DNA from: Acanthosepion lycidas
Taxonomy: Eukaryota; Mollusca; Cephalopoda; Sepiida; Sepiidae
Assembly (NCBI GenBank): GCA_963932145.1
Contig: OZ010596.1
Coordinates: 86,035,776 to 86,099,775 of the forward strand
Length of the DNA stretch: 64,000 nucleotides
Direction of reading: 5' to 3'
Under the pieces are notes generated by a model, which was not told where the DNA came from, searched no databases, and saw nothing but the letters and a program-made list of their open reading frames with translations. Made by a program: the position numbers and the translations under genes. This document shows positions 1 to 9,800 of the stretch, one piece after another (within the stretch, counting starts at the first letter, position 1; each line of letters opens with the position of its first letter).

Positions 1-37
1 CTGACATCCATTAGACATAGACTATTATAGTTCCATG

Positions 38-312
38 TGCTATCCCAGTGAGCAAAATAAAGGGTTCAGTTCGACATTTCAACCACCTGAAGAAGGCTGG
101 TGCGTACAACAGCTGAAACGTTGTGATAAACATGCTGACAAAGATGAGGACAATAGTTCAAATAATGTAAATAGTGTACATAATACCTCATCTCAGAAAT
201 ATAGACAGATACTAAAGGGCCGAAACGTTGTAATAAATATGGCGACAAAGATGAGGACAATAGTCCGAATAATGTAAATAGTGTACATAATGCCTCATCT
301 CAGAAATATAGT
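38..312 (+). mobile_element. Penelope-like tail module, partly tandem
   Basis: The stretch carries a module seen about ten times in this window: AATAAAGGGTTCAGTT, then CCTGAAGAAGGC, a short spacer, GCTGAAACGTTGTGATAAA, then AAAGATGAGGACAATAGT and finally CTCATCTCAGAAATATAG. The second half is repeated in tandem: the GAAACGTTGTRATAAA to CAGAAATATAG block occurs at about 115-207 and again at about 217-312. The CTGA(A/T)GAAGGC...CGAAACGTTG layout resembles the ends of animal Penelope-like elements, some of which carry hammerhead-type motifs. No GIY-YIG or RT coding is visible here, so this is a non-coding remnant. Family assignment is inference. Confidence 0.45.
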
Positions 313-690
313 TATGCTTCTTACCTCTAGCAGCATCATCTGCCTCTCTTGGGCGGCATCCTGAATGAGTAAATATGTAGCTATATGTAAGAAATGAGCA
401 GGACTGTATCACCAAAAAACTCTACTACTGTTGCCTATTGTGGGTAGTTGTAAACATGTCACACTGCCTCATAGCTGCTCAATAAACTAATGATGATAGA
501 TTAAAAAAAAAGTGCCAAAGTGTTCAGACTACATACATGTGTATATTTTTGTGTGTGATGGTTAATTTTAACCTACAGTTTATAAAACTCAAATAATCAA
601 ATGTGAAACTGTGCACACATATGACTCTAGTGGTGCATAATTGTGGTGAACCAGCTACAATTTTTGGAAAAACTGTTAACAGAAATGGTG
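313..690. other. no recognised feature
   Basis: AT-rich sequence with short open frames broken by stops. I see no gene, RNA or element boundary. Confidence 0.5.
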
Positions 691-900
691 TACAGTGTGC
701 CACAACATCTCCAAACAGCCCTCCCCAGATTTGAATTCTTAGTTTTCCTTCTCCTAGGTTAGAGCGTCCAGTTTTTCCTCTTATTTAATACATAGTTAGG
801 AGAGAATTGATTCATACCTTTCCCAAGAGTATTTGTCAGAAGTGAATGCAACCTTCTCAGATGAAATTTGAACTCTGCATGCTGATTCTACTATACTGTA
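691..900 (-). mobile_element. tRNA-headed SINE fragment (family C)
   Basis: The reverse complement contains a SINE body that recurs at 20580-20720 and 24150-24440: a TTTGAATTC...AGTTTTCCTTCT segment, a GGAGAGAATTGATTCATACC-like segment and CTTTCCCAAGAGTATT. The likely head (AAATTTGAACT, B-box-like) lies near 865-880, next to a TA microsatellite. It is diverged and lacks a clear end or target duplication. Confidence 0.5.
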
Positions 901-1076
901 TGCATATATATATATATATATAAAAATGTGTGTGTATGCATATATAAATTAAATAAGTCTGTTTACTTATCTGATGACTCTCTACTGTAAGTTTTGCAGA
1001 ATTACATCCATTCTTCTTCAGAAGACTTGAATTCCATGAAACTCAGAGTAGACAGTTATAAGAAAATTGATTTAAA

Positions 1077-1108
<32 letters not shown>

Positions 1109-1213
1109 TTAATGGTCTCTTTATATTGAACACTATAATTAGACTGCCTGCTTTAAAAACATTATTTTTCAGAATTACCCTGGGTAACCATTTTTTTTTT
1201 TTTTTTTTTTTTT
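901..1213. repeat. TA/TG microsatellite and poly-T tracts
   Basis: A short (TA)n/(TG)n run lies at 901-940 and two T homopolymers at about 1077-1102 and 1191-1214. Between them is plain AT-rich sequence with no gene. Confidence 0.8.
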
Positions 1214-1689
1214 CCTTGGCAAAATACAATTTATGTCAGTTATATGCTTGAATATAATGCCCACACTATAACTTCACGCTTAGGTGATTTTGATTGATGT
1301 CTCAATTAATTATTAGTCATGTACCTTTACTTCCTCGTTGCATGATACAATTTTTTATCTACACAGTTTTGTTACTTTCACTCTTTCTCCTGGAAGCCAA
1401 AAAATAAACAATTTTCTATGTTGGTCTGTTTTTTTAGTTGAGATAATTTCATATCTTTGAGTTTTGTTTTATTTTTAGTTTTTTTTTTTTTTAAACAAAA
1501 ATCCATCCAAGACACTTTTATTCCAGCCAACCTTTTTACTAAATATTCAGAAAATTTCATCCTGCTCTTTAAGCTGTGAACTTTCCACAAAAGCAATATT
1601 CTTAACCCTATCGCTATCTTCATGACAGATGAGATTCGTTCATTAATGACCCCCATCTCAGACATTTACAGCAAAGACCTGTCTTACAA
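1214..1689. other. no recognised feature
   Basis: AT-rich non-coding sequence. A 95-codon frame on the minus strand (1378-1665) is lysine-rich, crosses a poly-T tract and resembles no family. Confidence 0.5.
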
Positions 1690-1925
1690 CATCTACAGGG
1701 TTGAATTGCCCTCATCCTCATTGAACTGCTACTTTGTGGAACAGACTCCTGTGTGGATGCTTCCTTGTGCACTTTAATTTTTACCTCTTTAAGCCTAGGG
1801 TCAGTCTATTTGCCATATCCTTGTAATTCTTATTTCCCACTTCCTCCTTATGTTCATATCATACAAAACTTATTCATCAACCCTCTACCTTGGGTGACTC
1901 TTGAGCCTTGTCTAGAATGAACTAT
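1690..1925. repeat. dispersed repeat, copy 1 (partner 48430-48645)
   Basis: Shares an ordered set of blocks with 48430-48645: GAACTGCTACTTTGTG(G/A)AACA, ACCTCTTYAAGCCTA, GTTCATATCATACAA and TGACTCTTGAGC. Both copies end near a TAGAATGAAC/GGTGAAC motif. No coding capacity is visible; family unknown. Confidence 0.55.
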
Positions 1926-2308
1926 AGTAAAAAATAAATAAATAATTGAAATGCAATGTCAGTTGTCATCTTCTGTCCATTTGAATCCTGTTCTTTTATT
2001 GTCTTCTGTTTCTTTCATGCTCAGTTACCCTTTACAACATTGTGACTTTTATTGCTTTGCTTGATTTTAAATGATTAAAAAAGAAAATTATGAAATAAAA
2101 AGTACACCTATCCCATTTAATTAAAATTGAAGTGAGTTTTCCCTAATGTGATTTTTTTTTAAAGTAGGCTCTCTTATTTGAAAGATTGGTACAGTTTTGC
2201 TACTCTTTGATTTTCATTTGACATTGTACAAGTCTCCATTTGGTGAGCACCTGTAATGTTGGTTGTAGCAAGGATATTTTGAAAAATTGGCTTTTGATTT
2301 CATTTATA

Positions 2309-2388
2309 TTAGGTTGGTGCAAAAATAATGTCGTTTTCTCACTTGTGTTGCTATGTGAGAAAACAACATTATTTTTGCACCAACCTAA
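2309..2388. mobile_element. 80-bp mariner-type hairpin MITE (copy 1)
   Basis: A near-perfect palindrome begins TTAGGTTGGTGCAAAAATAA and ends with its reverse complement, flanked by TA on both sides (2307-2308 and 2389-2390), the target duplication of the Tc1/mariner superfamily. The loop side is of the CTCACWT type. The terminal 16 bases match what is known of human Hsmar1/MADE1 ends. It codes for nothing and would depend on a mariner transposase. Confidence 0.93.
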
Positions 2389-2441
2389 TAGTTCTTCAAT
2401 AGTAAATTTGGATTTATTTACTTGGTTGGTACATTCATGCC

Positions 2442-2719
2442 CAGGGCCAGATTTGGATGAAGAGAGGCCCTAGGCTATTCCACTTATGAGGTCCCTCCAA
2501 ATTCTCCATTCTCATGAGTAGAGGAAAATGGAAGAGTGTTAAATTAAGCAATTTGAGTAAAGCTGAGGATGATGACGGGTGTTTAAAATTAGTGAAGGGT
2601 TATTTAGAATCTACAATGCGTTATGACAGCATGTGTATGAAAGGCCTATGACAGTGCCAAAAATAGATTTTGTGGTCCTAGGCTTCAGCCTGCTAAGCCT
2701 GTAGTTAAATCTGGCACTG
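2442..2719. mobile_element. hAT-type non-autonomous element
   Basis: The left end CAGGGCCAGATTTGG and the right end TTAAATCTGGCACTG are imperfect inverted repeats of the CAG...CTG type found in hAT elements. A second inverted block, GGCCCTAGGCT against GTCCTAGGCTTCAGCC, lies further in. The 8 bases outside are TTCATGCC and TTCGTCCC (6 of 8 equal), which fits an aged 8-bp target duplication. No transposase is present. Confidence 0.7.
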
Positions 2720-3075
2720 TTCGTCCCAGAACCATTTCTTCCCCCCCACACACATACACACACTTGGTATGTAGATATGAACAAGCGTATTTCAAATGAG
2801 TTGGATAAATTGTGAAAGTTGTAAGTTATTTTATTTACTTACATACATGACCTATATACTGTTTCATTACAAATGATTAGATCTATGAATTTGTGAATGC
2901 TTCAAGAGTTTGAGTAGAGGTTGTGAAATTAACATCTGTTACTCACCTACCGCATGTATGTATGCATGTATGTATGCATGCATTCCCACTGTACATATTT
3001 TCCTATATAGAGTGCTATTATAAAACTAAAAATAACTATTTCTTATTGCTGATTTCTGTTTACATAATTTTAAGC

Positions 3076-3200
3076 CAGTGTTTCCCAACATGGGCACAAG
3101 CATCTCTTTGTGGGCTCTGCTATCTTGAAAGGGGGCACTGGGAGTTTTTATTTCATTGTTGGGGTGAACATGTTCAGGAGGGCGGTGGGCAGTTCATCTA
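3076..3200 (+). mobile_element. possible hAT-like end
   Basis: CAGTGTTTCCCAACATGGGC has the form of a Charlie-type hAT terminus, followed by G-rich sequence. I could not find the matching right end or an 8-bp duplication, so the element may be truncated. Confidence 0.3.
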
Positions 3201-3477
3201 TTGTTTTTCAAGTTTTTAAAAATTGTTCAAAATTGGCTACAAAAGGAAATTTCTGAGCTATCTAAAGTTATGGGAAGCTAGCAAACTTTTCATTGCTTTT
3301 CTAACTTCCTATATGGCTAAATGTAGTTTCAATGCAGTTACAGATTCTCACTAAACAAAGAAACCACCTGAAAATTACAAAATGAGGTCTATGATTACTT
3401 CTAAGCAGCATGTTGATCTCCAGATTGGCAACAGTGCTAAAAGCATGTCGAGCTTTGTTGATTTTTACTTGATGTCT
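3201..3477. other. no recognised feature
   Basis: AT-rich sequence between the hAT-like end and the LINE copy. It may be the inside of a truncated element. Confidence 0.4.
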
Positions 3478-4255
3478 TCATTTATCCTCCCCATCTTTAC
3501 TGACAATGCTTCCCAGGTAGACAAACTTATCTACTTCCTTGATGTCTTCTTGGTGTAGTTGCAGTAGGTCTTGTCTGTTTACCCTTATGACCTCTGTCTT
3601 CCCGATGTTGATTCGCTTCTTCTGCAACATGATTTGGCTTCTATTCATCTTGTTTGTGGGAGAGATGGCTGATGTCGTATACATAGTTCAGATCTTCCAG
3701 CTGTCCACTTTAAACCAAGTCTTCTACCTGCTGTGGCCTGCTGCATTATCCAGTCAACTACGAGCAGGAAGATTATCGGCGACAGCAGGCATCCCTGACG
3801 AACACCAGTTTGTATGGAGAATGCTTCCATCAGCTTCTCATCATGGATAACTTGACAAGTGGCATCTTCCAACAGTTGTTGGATGATGGTGACTAACTTT
3901 GGTGCATCAGTCTCCAGATAGCATCTGTCAACACTATCAAAAGCTTTCTGAAAGTCAACAAAGACTGAGTACATGGTTGGGGGGGGGTCTGCCATTCCAG
4001 GGACTGTTCAATGATGATGCGCATTGTGGTGATGTGGTCTGTGCATGATCTATCTTGCTGAAAGCCTGCCTGTTCTTCCTGAAGTGTCATGTCTGATGCT
4101 GTCTTCTGTCTCTATAGGATGATTCTTGTCAGTACTTTCCTTGGGATGGACAGCAACATAATGCTTCTCTAGTTGTAGGATGACAGGTCCCCTTTCTTCA
4201 GAAGTTTCACAAAGTGGATTTTCTTTAGGCACTCTTTCTTGCTCTCAGATCTTGT
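3478..4255 (-). mobile_element. RTE/craniofacial-type LINE reverse transcriptase, inverted 5' part, decayed
   Basis: Read on the minus strand this encodes, in order, an EEQAGFQQDRSCTD block near 4085, FVDFQKAFDSVDR near 3960, QTGVRQGCLLSPIIFLLVVD near 3815 and KFVYLGSIVSKDGEDK at the 3478 end. These are the fingers/palm motifs of non-LTR retrotransposon RT (RNA- and DNA-dependent DNA synthesis at the target site). Frames shift at about 4050, 3960 and 3650, so no protein can be made. The FADD-type catalytic box is replaced by YVYD (near 3680). The 5' endonuclease is missing. The copy runs opposite to the following segment, which carries the rest of the same protein. Confidence 0.85.
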
Positions 4256-4745
4256 GCAGGAGTGGGTGCAGCATGTCAGTTAAAGTTTGGATGCCTGCCT
4301 TCAGTTCTTTACAACAAGATTCGGATCTTCAACATCCAGTCAGTTCTACTTTATCACTCAGAAACCTGGCAGGTAACCAAGACCAACACCTACAAACTTC
4401 AGACGTTTACCAACCAATGTCTCGGGAACATCCTCAATATCAATTGGCCAGAAGTCGTCTCCAACAACCAACATGGGACAGAACCAGACAAGCCCCAATC
4501 AAGATTGACATCAAGAAACTGGAATTCATAAGGGAACCCAAAAGTGGGTTGACCAAAACTGACGATGCAGAGGTAAAGGCAGCTGGCACGACATGGGCCA
4601 AACTAAAGAGGATCGCCTAGAACTGTCTGTTGGAGAGGTGTTGTTGGGATCCTATGTTCTCCAAGGAATCTAGAGACATAGAAGAAGCATGGAACCTAGA
4701 GTAAGCACCTTAGCCAGTAACCACCAAAGTTAATCATTGCATTGA
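4256..4745 (+). mobile_element. C-terminal part of the same RTE-type LINE, sense orientation
   Basis: Plus-strand translation gives NKIRIFNIQSVLLYHSETW near 4308, then WPEVVSN, and after a frameshift DAEVKAAGTTWAKLKRIA near 4565-4617. This is the conserved region downstream of RT in RTE-type LINEs, ending in remnants of the VRWR/LCSPRN-like terminus near 4640-4670. In a normal element it follows YLGSIVSKDG after about a dozen residues. Here the upstream part sits on the other strand, which is the arrangement left by twin priming. The poly-T/A tract at 4771-4794 is downstream but is T on this strand. Confidence 0.85.
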
Positions 4746-5025
4746 AAACATTGAGATAAGCTATCAAATAATTTTTTTTTTTTTTTTTTTTTTTTAATTG
4801 GCATTTATAATAGAAATGACAATGATATTAAAATTAATTTTGTGCTAATATCTAAGTGTCATCTTGCTATGAAAGATGAATTCAATATAATATTAAATTT
4901 AATTTGACAGGGTAGGTGTTGACATAAAAGTTTGTGCTCAGAAGGGTGCTGTTTGAATAAAGGTAGAGAAACACTGTTAATCACAGCGAGTAAGCAACAA
5001 ACAAAAAAGAAAATGGCAATAGGAA
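4746..5025. other. poly-T tract and unassigned sequence
   Basis: T-homopolymer at about 4771-4794, then AT-rich sequence without recognised motifs. Confidence 0.5.
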
Positions 5026-5290
5026 GAACACTGCTACTCAGAATCAGGAAGAGATAGCTGAATTTCCTTGGACACATGATGAGAAAGTAGAGCTTGGGAA
5101 ATTTAACCCTCATGGGACACATTGAGGGCAAGAGAGATAGGGAAAGGCAGTGAAACACTTACCTGATGAGCTTGTGTGAATGAAAAATGGAACAGAGGGT
5201 GGGAGTCTTAGTGAAGGGAATAAAAACTGCTAAAAGCTACACAAGATAGGAAGTTGTGAAATGCCATGATTTGACTTTCCACGCTATCTT
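5026..5290 (+). mobile_element. LINE family B, 3' coding end
   Basis: Translation gives LLRIRKR, FLGHMMRK, LGNLTLMGHIEGKRDR and CEWK..EQ-like segments interrupted by stops, followed by AAAGCTACACAAGATAGGAA and a GTTGTGAAATGCCATGA block. The same ordered blocks recur at 6585, 30560, 34200, 46290 and 54340 (plus) and 52915, 59960 and 61735 (minus). It is the region after RT of a non-LTR element (endonuclease-reverse transcriptase type). Only the last quarter of the protein is present. Confidence 0.8.
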
Positions 5291-5890
5291 AAAGAAAAAG
5301 ATTGAAAGGTTTGAGATCTACATTTTATAGAGAACTGAACATCTAGGGTTGTAATGTTTTTGACTTTTAAAAAGTTTCTTGAAGAATTTTGATTTCTGAA
5401 GAGTGTTTTTGTCCTTGGACTTATTTCTGGCAAGGTGCATTTCAACAGCCTTTTATATAAAACTCTATCCTTTTAGTAATTTGCAATTTTTCATGTAGAA
5501 CATTTTATTTCTTTTCTGTAACCACTGACATTTATTTCTTCACACTGACATTTTGTTCTATCTACCCAAACATAGTCGATTTTCCTCTGACAGTTGTACA
5601 AGTGTGTCTCATTTTATTAGTCTTTAATGTTTACTAGCAAAGGTTTATTTATTATCCCACTATTGTTTTCTGAATTTTTATAAATTAATCAATAACGGGG
5701 GGGGGGGAGGATAAAAATATGGATGTTAATTTTGTTTGATATTAATGAAGTAAAAGAAATGTGACCAGGAGACTTTTTTTTTTTTTTTTTTTTTTTTCTT
5801 CCCCAATTTCAAAGGTGGTTTGCATTAGACTTCTTGAAAACCTCAAAATAAGCCAATCTTAACTTTACAGTTAGTATTTGGCCATCTTTT
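5291..5890. other. no recognised feature
   Basis: AT-rich non-coding sequence with a G9 run near 5697-5707 and a poly-T tract at about 5774-5797. Confidence 0.5.
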
Positions 5891-5894
5891 CCTT

Positions 5895-6362
5895 ACAAAT
5901 TGAACTGGAACTGCAATGTTATTGGTCCTGACCTGGCATCTTGCTTTTAATCCCACTGTTGTAATGTAGATTCCCTGTGCCTTTCTATCGATACTTTCAT
6001 GGTAATTGTTCTCATGAACTTTCTTCTATTGTACCTAGACTTTATGAATTTAAGTGCAGTACTAGGTTGGCAGCAAGGTCTCATCATTTTATAACTGAAA
6101 GGGCAAGATGTAACTAAGCTTTTGCTAATAGTTTCTTTTATCTTACTTCTTGCTTGTGGAACTTTGTTTCTTTTTTCCAGTCAAGTTTGCTCTTCAAAAA
6201 TTTAAATGCAATATCAATCATTATCAACTGTCTTATTTTTTGTTCTTTTAAGTGCTCTTTGTCCTTAATAGTGTTATTTTTTTTTTCTCTTATTCTCTAA
6301 GACACAGTAACCACTTGCTTTATTGCCTTGCTTGGGGTGAAATGATTAAATTAAAACAAAAT
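5895..6362 (+). mobile_element. LINE family A, 3' end copy 1
   Basis: Nucleotide blocks of the family A 3' end occur in order: GTTATTGGTCCTGACCTGGC (VIGPDLA), TACTTTCATGGTAATTG (YFHGN), TTTATGAATTTAAGTGCAGT (YEFKCS), CTTGTGGAACTTTG (LWN), CTTCAAAAATTTAAATGCAA (LQKFKCN), then the 3' UTR ending CTTGCTTGGGGTGAAATGAT and an A-rich tail. Stops and indels break the frame. No upstream RT is present, so this is an ordinary 5'-truncated insertion. Confidence 0.85.
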
Positions 6363-6584
6363 GAAAATCATCTTTCATTGTCATGTTGATTTCAACCATT
6401 ACAAAATCTCTTTATCCCAGTTGTTTGTAACTCTCAGTGAGACGGGTTTTGTTTTTTGGATGTCTAGCTAACATCCTCATCAGAAAAGCCTGGTGGGGGT
6501 TTAGTTGCCAATGACCTGACTGTGCAGCAGGTTGTATTGGATCACATGGTATCAGCAGCATTTATAGAGTGATCTGACAATAAA

Positions 6585-6780
6585 ACTAACATTTAAAGGA
6601 AAGCTCTACATAACCCATCTAACTTGTGCAAATGGTTGGCAGAACAGGGATTAGGAAATATGGCAAAAACAACTAAAGCTTACTAAGGACCACAAAGGAT
6701 AGGAAATTGCAAAGAGCCATGACTGCCTATATCCTGAAGGGATATGACACATACAATAAATCTCTATCTGTTTACATGTT
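6585..6780 (+). mobile_element. LINE family B, 3' end
   Basis: TAACTTGTGCAAATGGTTGG, CAGAACAGGGATTAGGAAAT, ACAAAGGATAGGAAATTG and ATCCTGAAGGGATATGACAC match the family B tail in the same order as other copies. Coding is broken. Confidence 0.75.
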
Positions 6781-6866
6781 TGCAAACATATACCAGACAC
6801 ATGAATGCATTTTATCTGATAGGTATACACTTGTCTCTTTTTCTTCTAAAAGTGATGAATTCTTTC

Positions 6867-6873
6867 AAAAGAA

Positions 6874-6901
<28 letters not shown>
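6867..6901. repeat. poly-T tract
   Basis: Uninterrupted T run of more than 30 bases. Confidence 0.9.
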
Positions 6902-6904
<3 letters not shown>

Positions 6905-7185
6905 AATACACTGGCAGTTGCTTGGGTTACAAGCAAAAATGAACTTGGCTACCTCGGTCTTGAGGACTGGCAAACACATGTTTGTACACCTTGCCTACCT
7001 GATAATTTTAAAACAAAAACAGCAGTAGACACAAAACTTTAGTAATTATCTGGATAACATAACTATTGTTCTAAATATGATGTGACAACATAGAAATATA
7101 AAATCAATAATCATTTCTTTTGTTATATTCTAATCAAATAGTAACACTGTAGATATCTTTACAAAACTTACATTGCTTGCTTTCA

Positions 7186-7186
<1 letters not shown>

Positions 7187-7222
<36 letters not shown>
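7187..7222. repeat. (CA)n microsatellite
   Basis: About 17 CA units after a short TA run. Confidence 0.95.
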
Positions 7223-7223
<1 letters not shown>

Positions 7224-7229
7224 TTTCAT

Positions 7230-7950
7230 GATCTCATGAAATGCTTGTCTCTAGCATCAATCAAACCATACAATAATTATCAATGTGTATTTATTTATAT
7301 ATTTCTTGTTCCATCTGTAGTGGAGAAGGAGATAAATCAATTTAAATTAGTAAATTTATGAATGATTACTTCCCTTAGTCATTTTAATAAATATTTTATT
7401 TGTATAAATTATCTGCATTTAGACAAAATGATCAATGTATATTTTTTCAATATATTTCCTGGGACATCTGTAGTGAAAAGAGGTAATCAACTTGTTAGTA
7501 AATTTATGTGTGATTACTTAAATATTTTAGTCATTTTAATAATTTATATAAGTATCTGCATTTAGACAAAATTAGTTCCTGAGCAAAATGAACCATTTAA
7601 TTAATCAGTTCCTTTTACTCTGCAATTTCTTAAATTGCAGTCTTATTTGTTCAAGCTTTTCCTGTAAGGCACTCTAATACTTTTGTCTGTTAAGTAATCA
7701 TCTTGCTTCAACTTGGTTTTGAAACAAGCTTTGTCATTCTGTTGCTAATCTTTTTCTTCCAAAGAGATATTTCCATTCCACTATTAAACATATAAAATTT
7801 TTAACATGAAAAGATATTGATCAAAAAGTGTTTTATATAATACTAGGTGTAAAAAAATAATAAAAATGGGGAACAGGTTAATTAAATGGTTCATTGGCCT
7901 CTATTTTAGTTGTGAATTCTTTCTCTGCTTTATTGAATCTCAATACATTT
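7230..7950 (+). repeat. 0.7-kb dispersed repeat, copy 1 (partner 25790-26410)
   Basis: Collinear with 25790-26410: ACCATACAATAATTATCAAT, TTCTTGTTCCATCTGTAGTG, ATCTGCATTTAGACAAAATT, TTCATTGGCCTCTATTTTA and others in order. Inside, the ATCTGCATTTAGACAAAAT to TTTTAGTCATTTTAAT block is itself tandemly repeated (about 7290-7430 and 7430-7575). An inverted pair, ATGAACCATTTAATTAA at about 7588 and TTAATTAAATGGTTCAT at about 7878, bounds a 300-bp inner segment. No coding sequence; class unknown. Confidence 0.7.
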
Positions 7951-8630
7951 TGTTTCAAGACCCAAGCAAGACAATAATGCTGTTAAGACACAAGGGTTCA
8001 AAAGACCAATGAGGAGTGTGTAAATAGGTGTACTTAAGATGGAGGAAAACATTTTCCATGATGTGGTTATAAGTCCAAATAATCAAGACTAATGCAGAAT
8101 ATTATTTGTGAGTTGGCAGAACTAATCACTTTAATGTTTCATATGAAATGATAAAAAACAAAAAAAAAAAACAAATCTATATGACATTTTCTTTTCAGCT
8201 GAAAATAAAATCTAGGCTTTATTTTTTTTCTTTAATGTAAATATTTGATTATTTGTTTAATATAGGGACAACAATGTCTGTGGAGATAATAAATTTATTT
8301 TGTTTGGACTGCCTTTTTTACTATTCCCATTTTAATTAGACAAAATTCCACAAAGTACAAAATCGCTAGTTATTATTTGGAAATCAAATTAGTTTTAAGC
8401 TAATTTATTAGATCACAACAATTGGAATTTTGTTAGATCATTTCAAACAAATTATATATATGAACACACAAATACATTAGAACCTCCTAAACTCTGATCC
8501 TTAAGCCTAAAGTAAATATATATAATCAATATCCTGAAATAAATCCATTTTCCTTAAGTTTCTTGTTGCTCATATGTTCCATCTATCTCAGCACCTATCT
8601 ATAGAACCATATCTCTGTTGCTTCACCTGA
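7951..8630. other. no recognised feature
   Basis: AT-rich sequence with A-runs; no gene or element boundary seen. Confidence 0.5.
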
Positions 8631-8631
8631 G

Positions 8632-8905
8632 TAAATTGTCCAGCCTGTACGATCACCAAAGTTAAGCAATGTTGAGTCTGGTCAGTAGCTAGATGAGTAA
8701 CCACTTGGGAATACCAGGTGCCGTAAGCTTGTATGTACAGCTATGAGTTAATTAGTAAGTCTTGTATCACTACAAACCATTATCCCCCCACCCCACCCAA
8801 AAAATTTCTTACAATCTAAAAATATTTCCTGGCTTTAGGTAACCTGCAAAAGGTTAATAAGCCATTGAAAATGAATGAATGAATTCATCAATCAATGAAA
8901 TACTG
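8632..8905 (+). mobile_element. 5S-headed SINE (family A), tRNA part deleted
   Basis: Positions about 8640-8732 read as a decayed 5S rRNA gene: GATCACCAAAGTTAAGCAAT, CTGGTCAGTAGCTAGATGAG and GGGAATACCAGGTG, the internal-promoter half of 5S. It then jumps to the SINE body GAGTTAATTAGTAAGTCTTG and the tail TTTCTGGCTTTA..ACCTGCAAAAGGTTAATAAGCC with AATGAATGAATTCATCAATC. Compared with 35890-36280 about 150 bp, including the tRNA-like part, is missing. This is not a functional 5S gene. Confidence 0.8.
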
Positions 8906-9265
8906 ATTAGCTACACAGTCATGTCTTTTAGATTTATTTACATTCTCTGGAATATAAATGTATAGAAAATAACATGACTACAAAGTGAGGGATCAGTTTA
9001 TATATTGACTATAATATAGAATCGATTCCCCTTTTTTTATCCACATTATAATTTCTTGTTTATCAGATTCTGATTAGGTGTCAATCCACCTCTTTTTCCA
9101 CCAGCTATAAGTATTAGTAAGACTTGTATCACTAAACCATTATTATATTCATTAAAAAAAAAAATCTTACAATGTAAAGTTAATTTCTGGCTTTAAATAA
9201 CCTGCAAAGCATTAAGCAGTAGAAAATGAATGAATGAATGAATCAGTCAATCTTTGTTCTTAATG
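8906..9265 (+). mobile_element. linker plus second SINE family A tail
   Basis: GAAATACTGATTAGCTACAC to TATAATTTCTTGTTTATCAG, followed by a second body and tail (AGACTTGTATCACTAAACCA, CTGGCTTTAAATAACCTGCA, AATGAATGAATGAATC). The whole order, 5S-head SINE then linker then second tail, is repeated at 35890-36680, so the unit was copied as one piece. Confidence 0.7.
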
Positions 9266-9750
9266 AAATTTTCAAGTTTTAAGCTATAAGCTTCCAACAT
9301 TAGTTGTTAATATGAGATTGGTATAACTTTGCTATATTATTTAAAGAAACCAGATATTTTTTCTCCACTTACCAATTCAAAGTAGATTTTGTATATAAAT
9401 AATGAAATCTCAAAAGACTGATAGCAAGAGAAAAGACTAGGATTTTAAACAGCAGCAACAACTAAAGTGAACTGAGGATAAGCAGATAAAGCTTTGAGGT
9501 TAATATTTTTTTTTCTAAATAGGTAAAAATTAGTTTATCTTGAAAACCATCTCACAAATCATTGATTTCTTTTTAAATATCATGAAGTAACTTTTTTTTT
9601 TTTTTTTTTTTTTTTAAACACTATAAAAAAAATCTATATATTATCAGATAAATAATGGACTAATTAAGGGAAAGAATTTTTGTATTATCAAATATTTAAT
9701 CATTAGATGTTTATATAGCATGACATCACAAATAGGATTTATTCAGCTAA
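9266..9750. other. no recognised feature
   Basis: AT-rich, with a poly-T tract at about 9592-9615. Confidence 0.5.
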
Positions 9751-9752
9751 TG

Positions 9753-9800
9753 CAGGGGTCACCAAACTTTTTTCACAGAGGGCCAGATAACTGAGAATGA
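9753..9800 (+). mobile_element. hAT Charlie-like left end
   Basis: CAGGGGTCACCAAACTTTTT followed by GAGGGCCAGAT is the typical shape of Charlie-group hAT termini in animals. No matching right end was found within about 1.5 kb, so the element is truncated or very diverged. Confidence 0.45.

Noticed and set aside
91-140. Intact hammerhead ribozyme in the first Penelope-like module
   Set aside because: The core reads CTGAAGA rather than CUGAUGA and I could not draw all three stems; only a derived or non-functional motif can be suggested.
7187-7222. CRISPR-like or regularly spaced repeat arrays
   Set aside because: Short tandem repeats here are simple microsatellites without unique spacers, and the sequence is eukaryotic in character.
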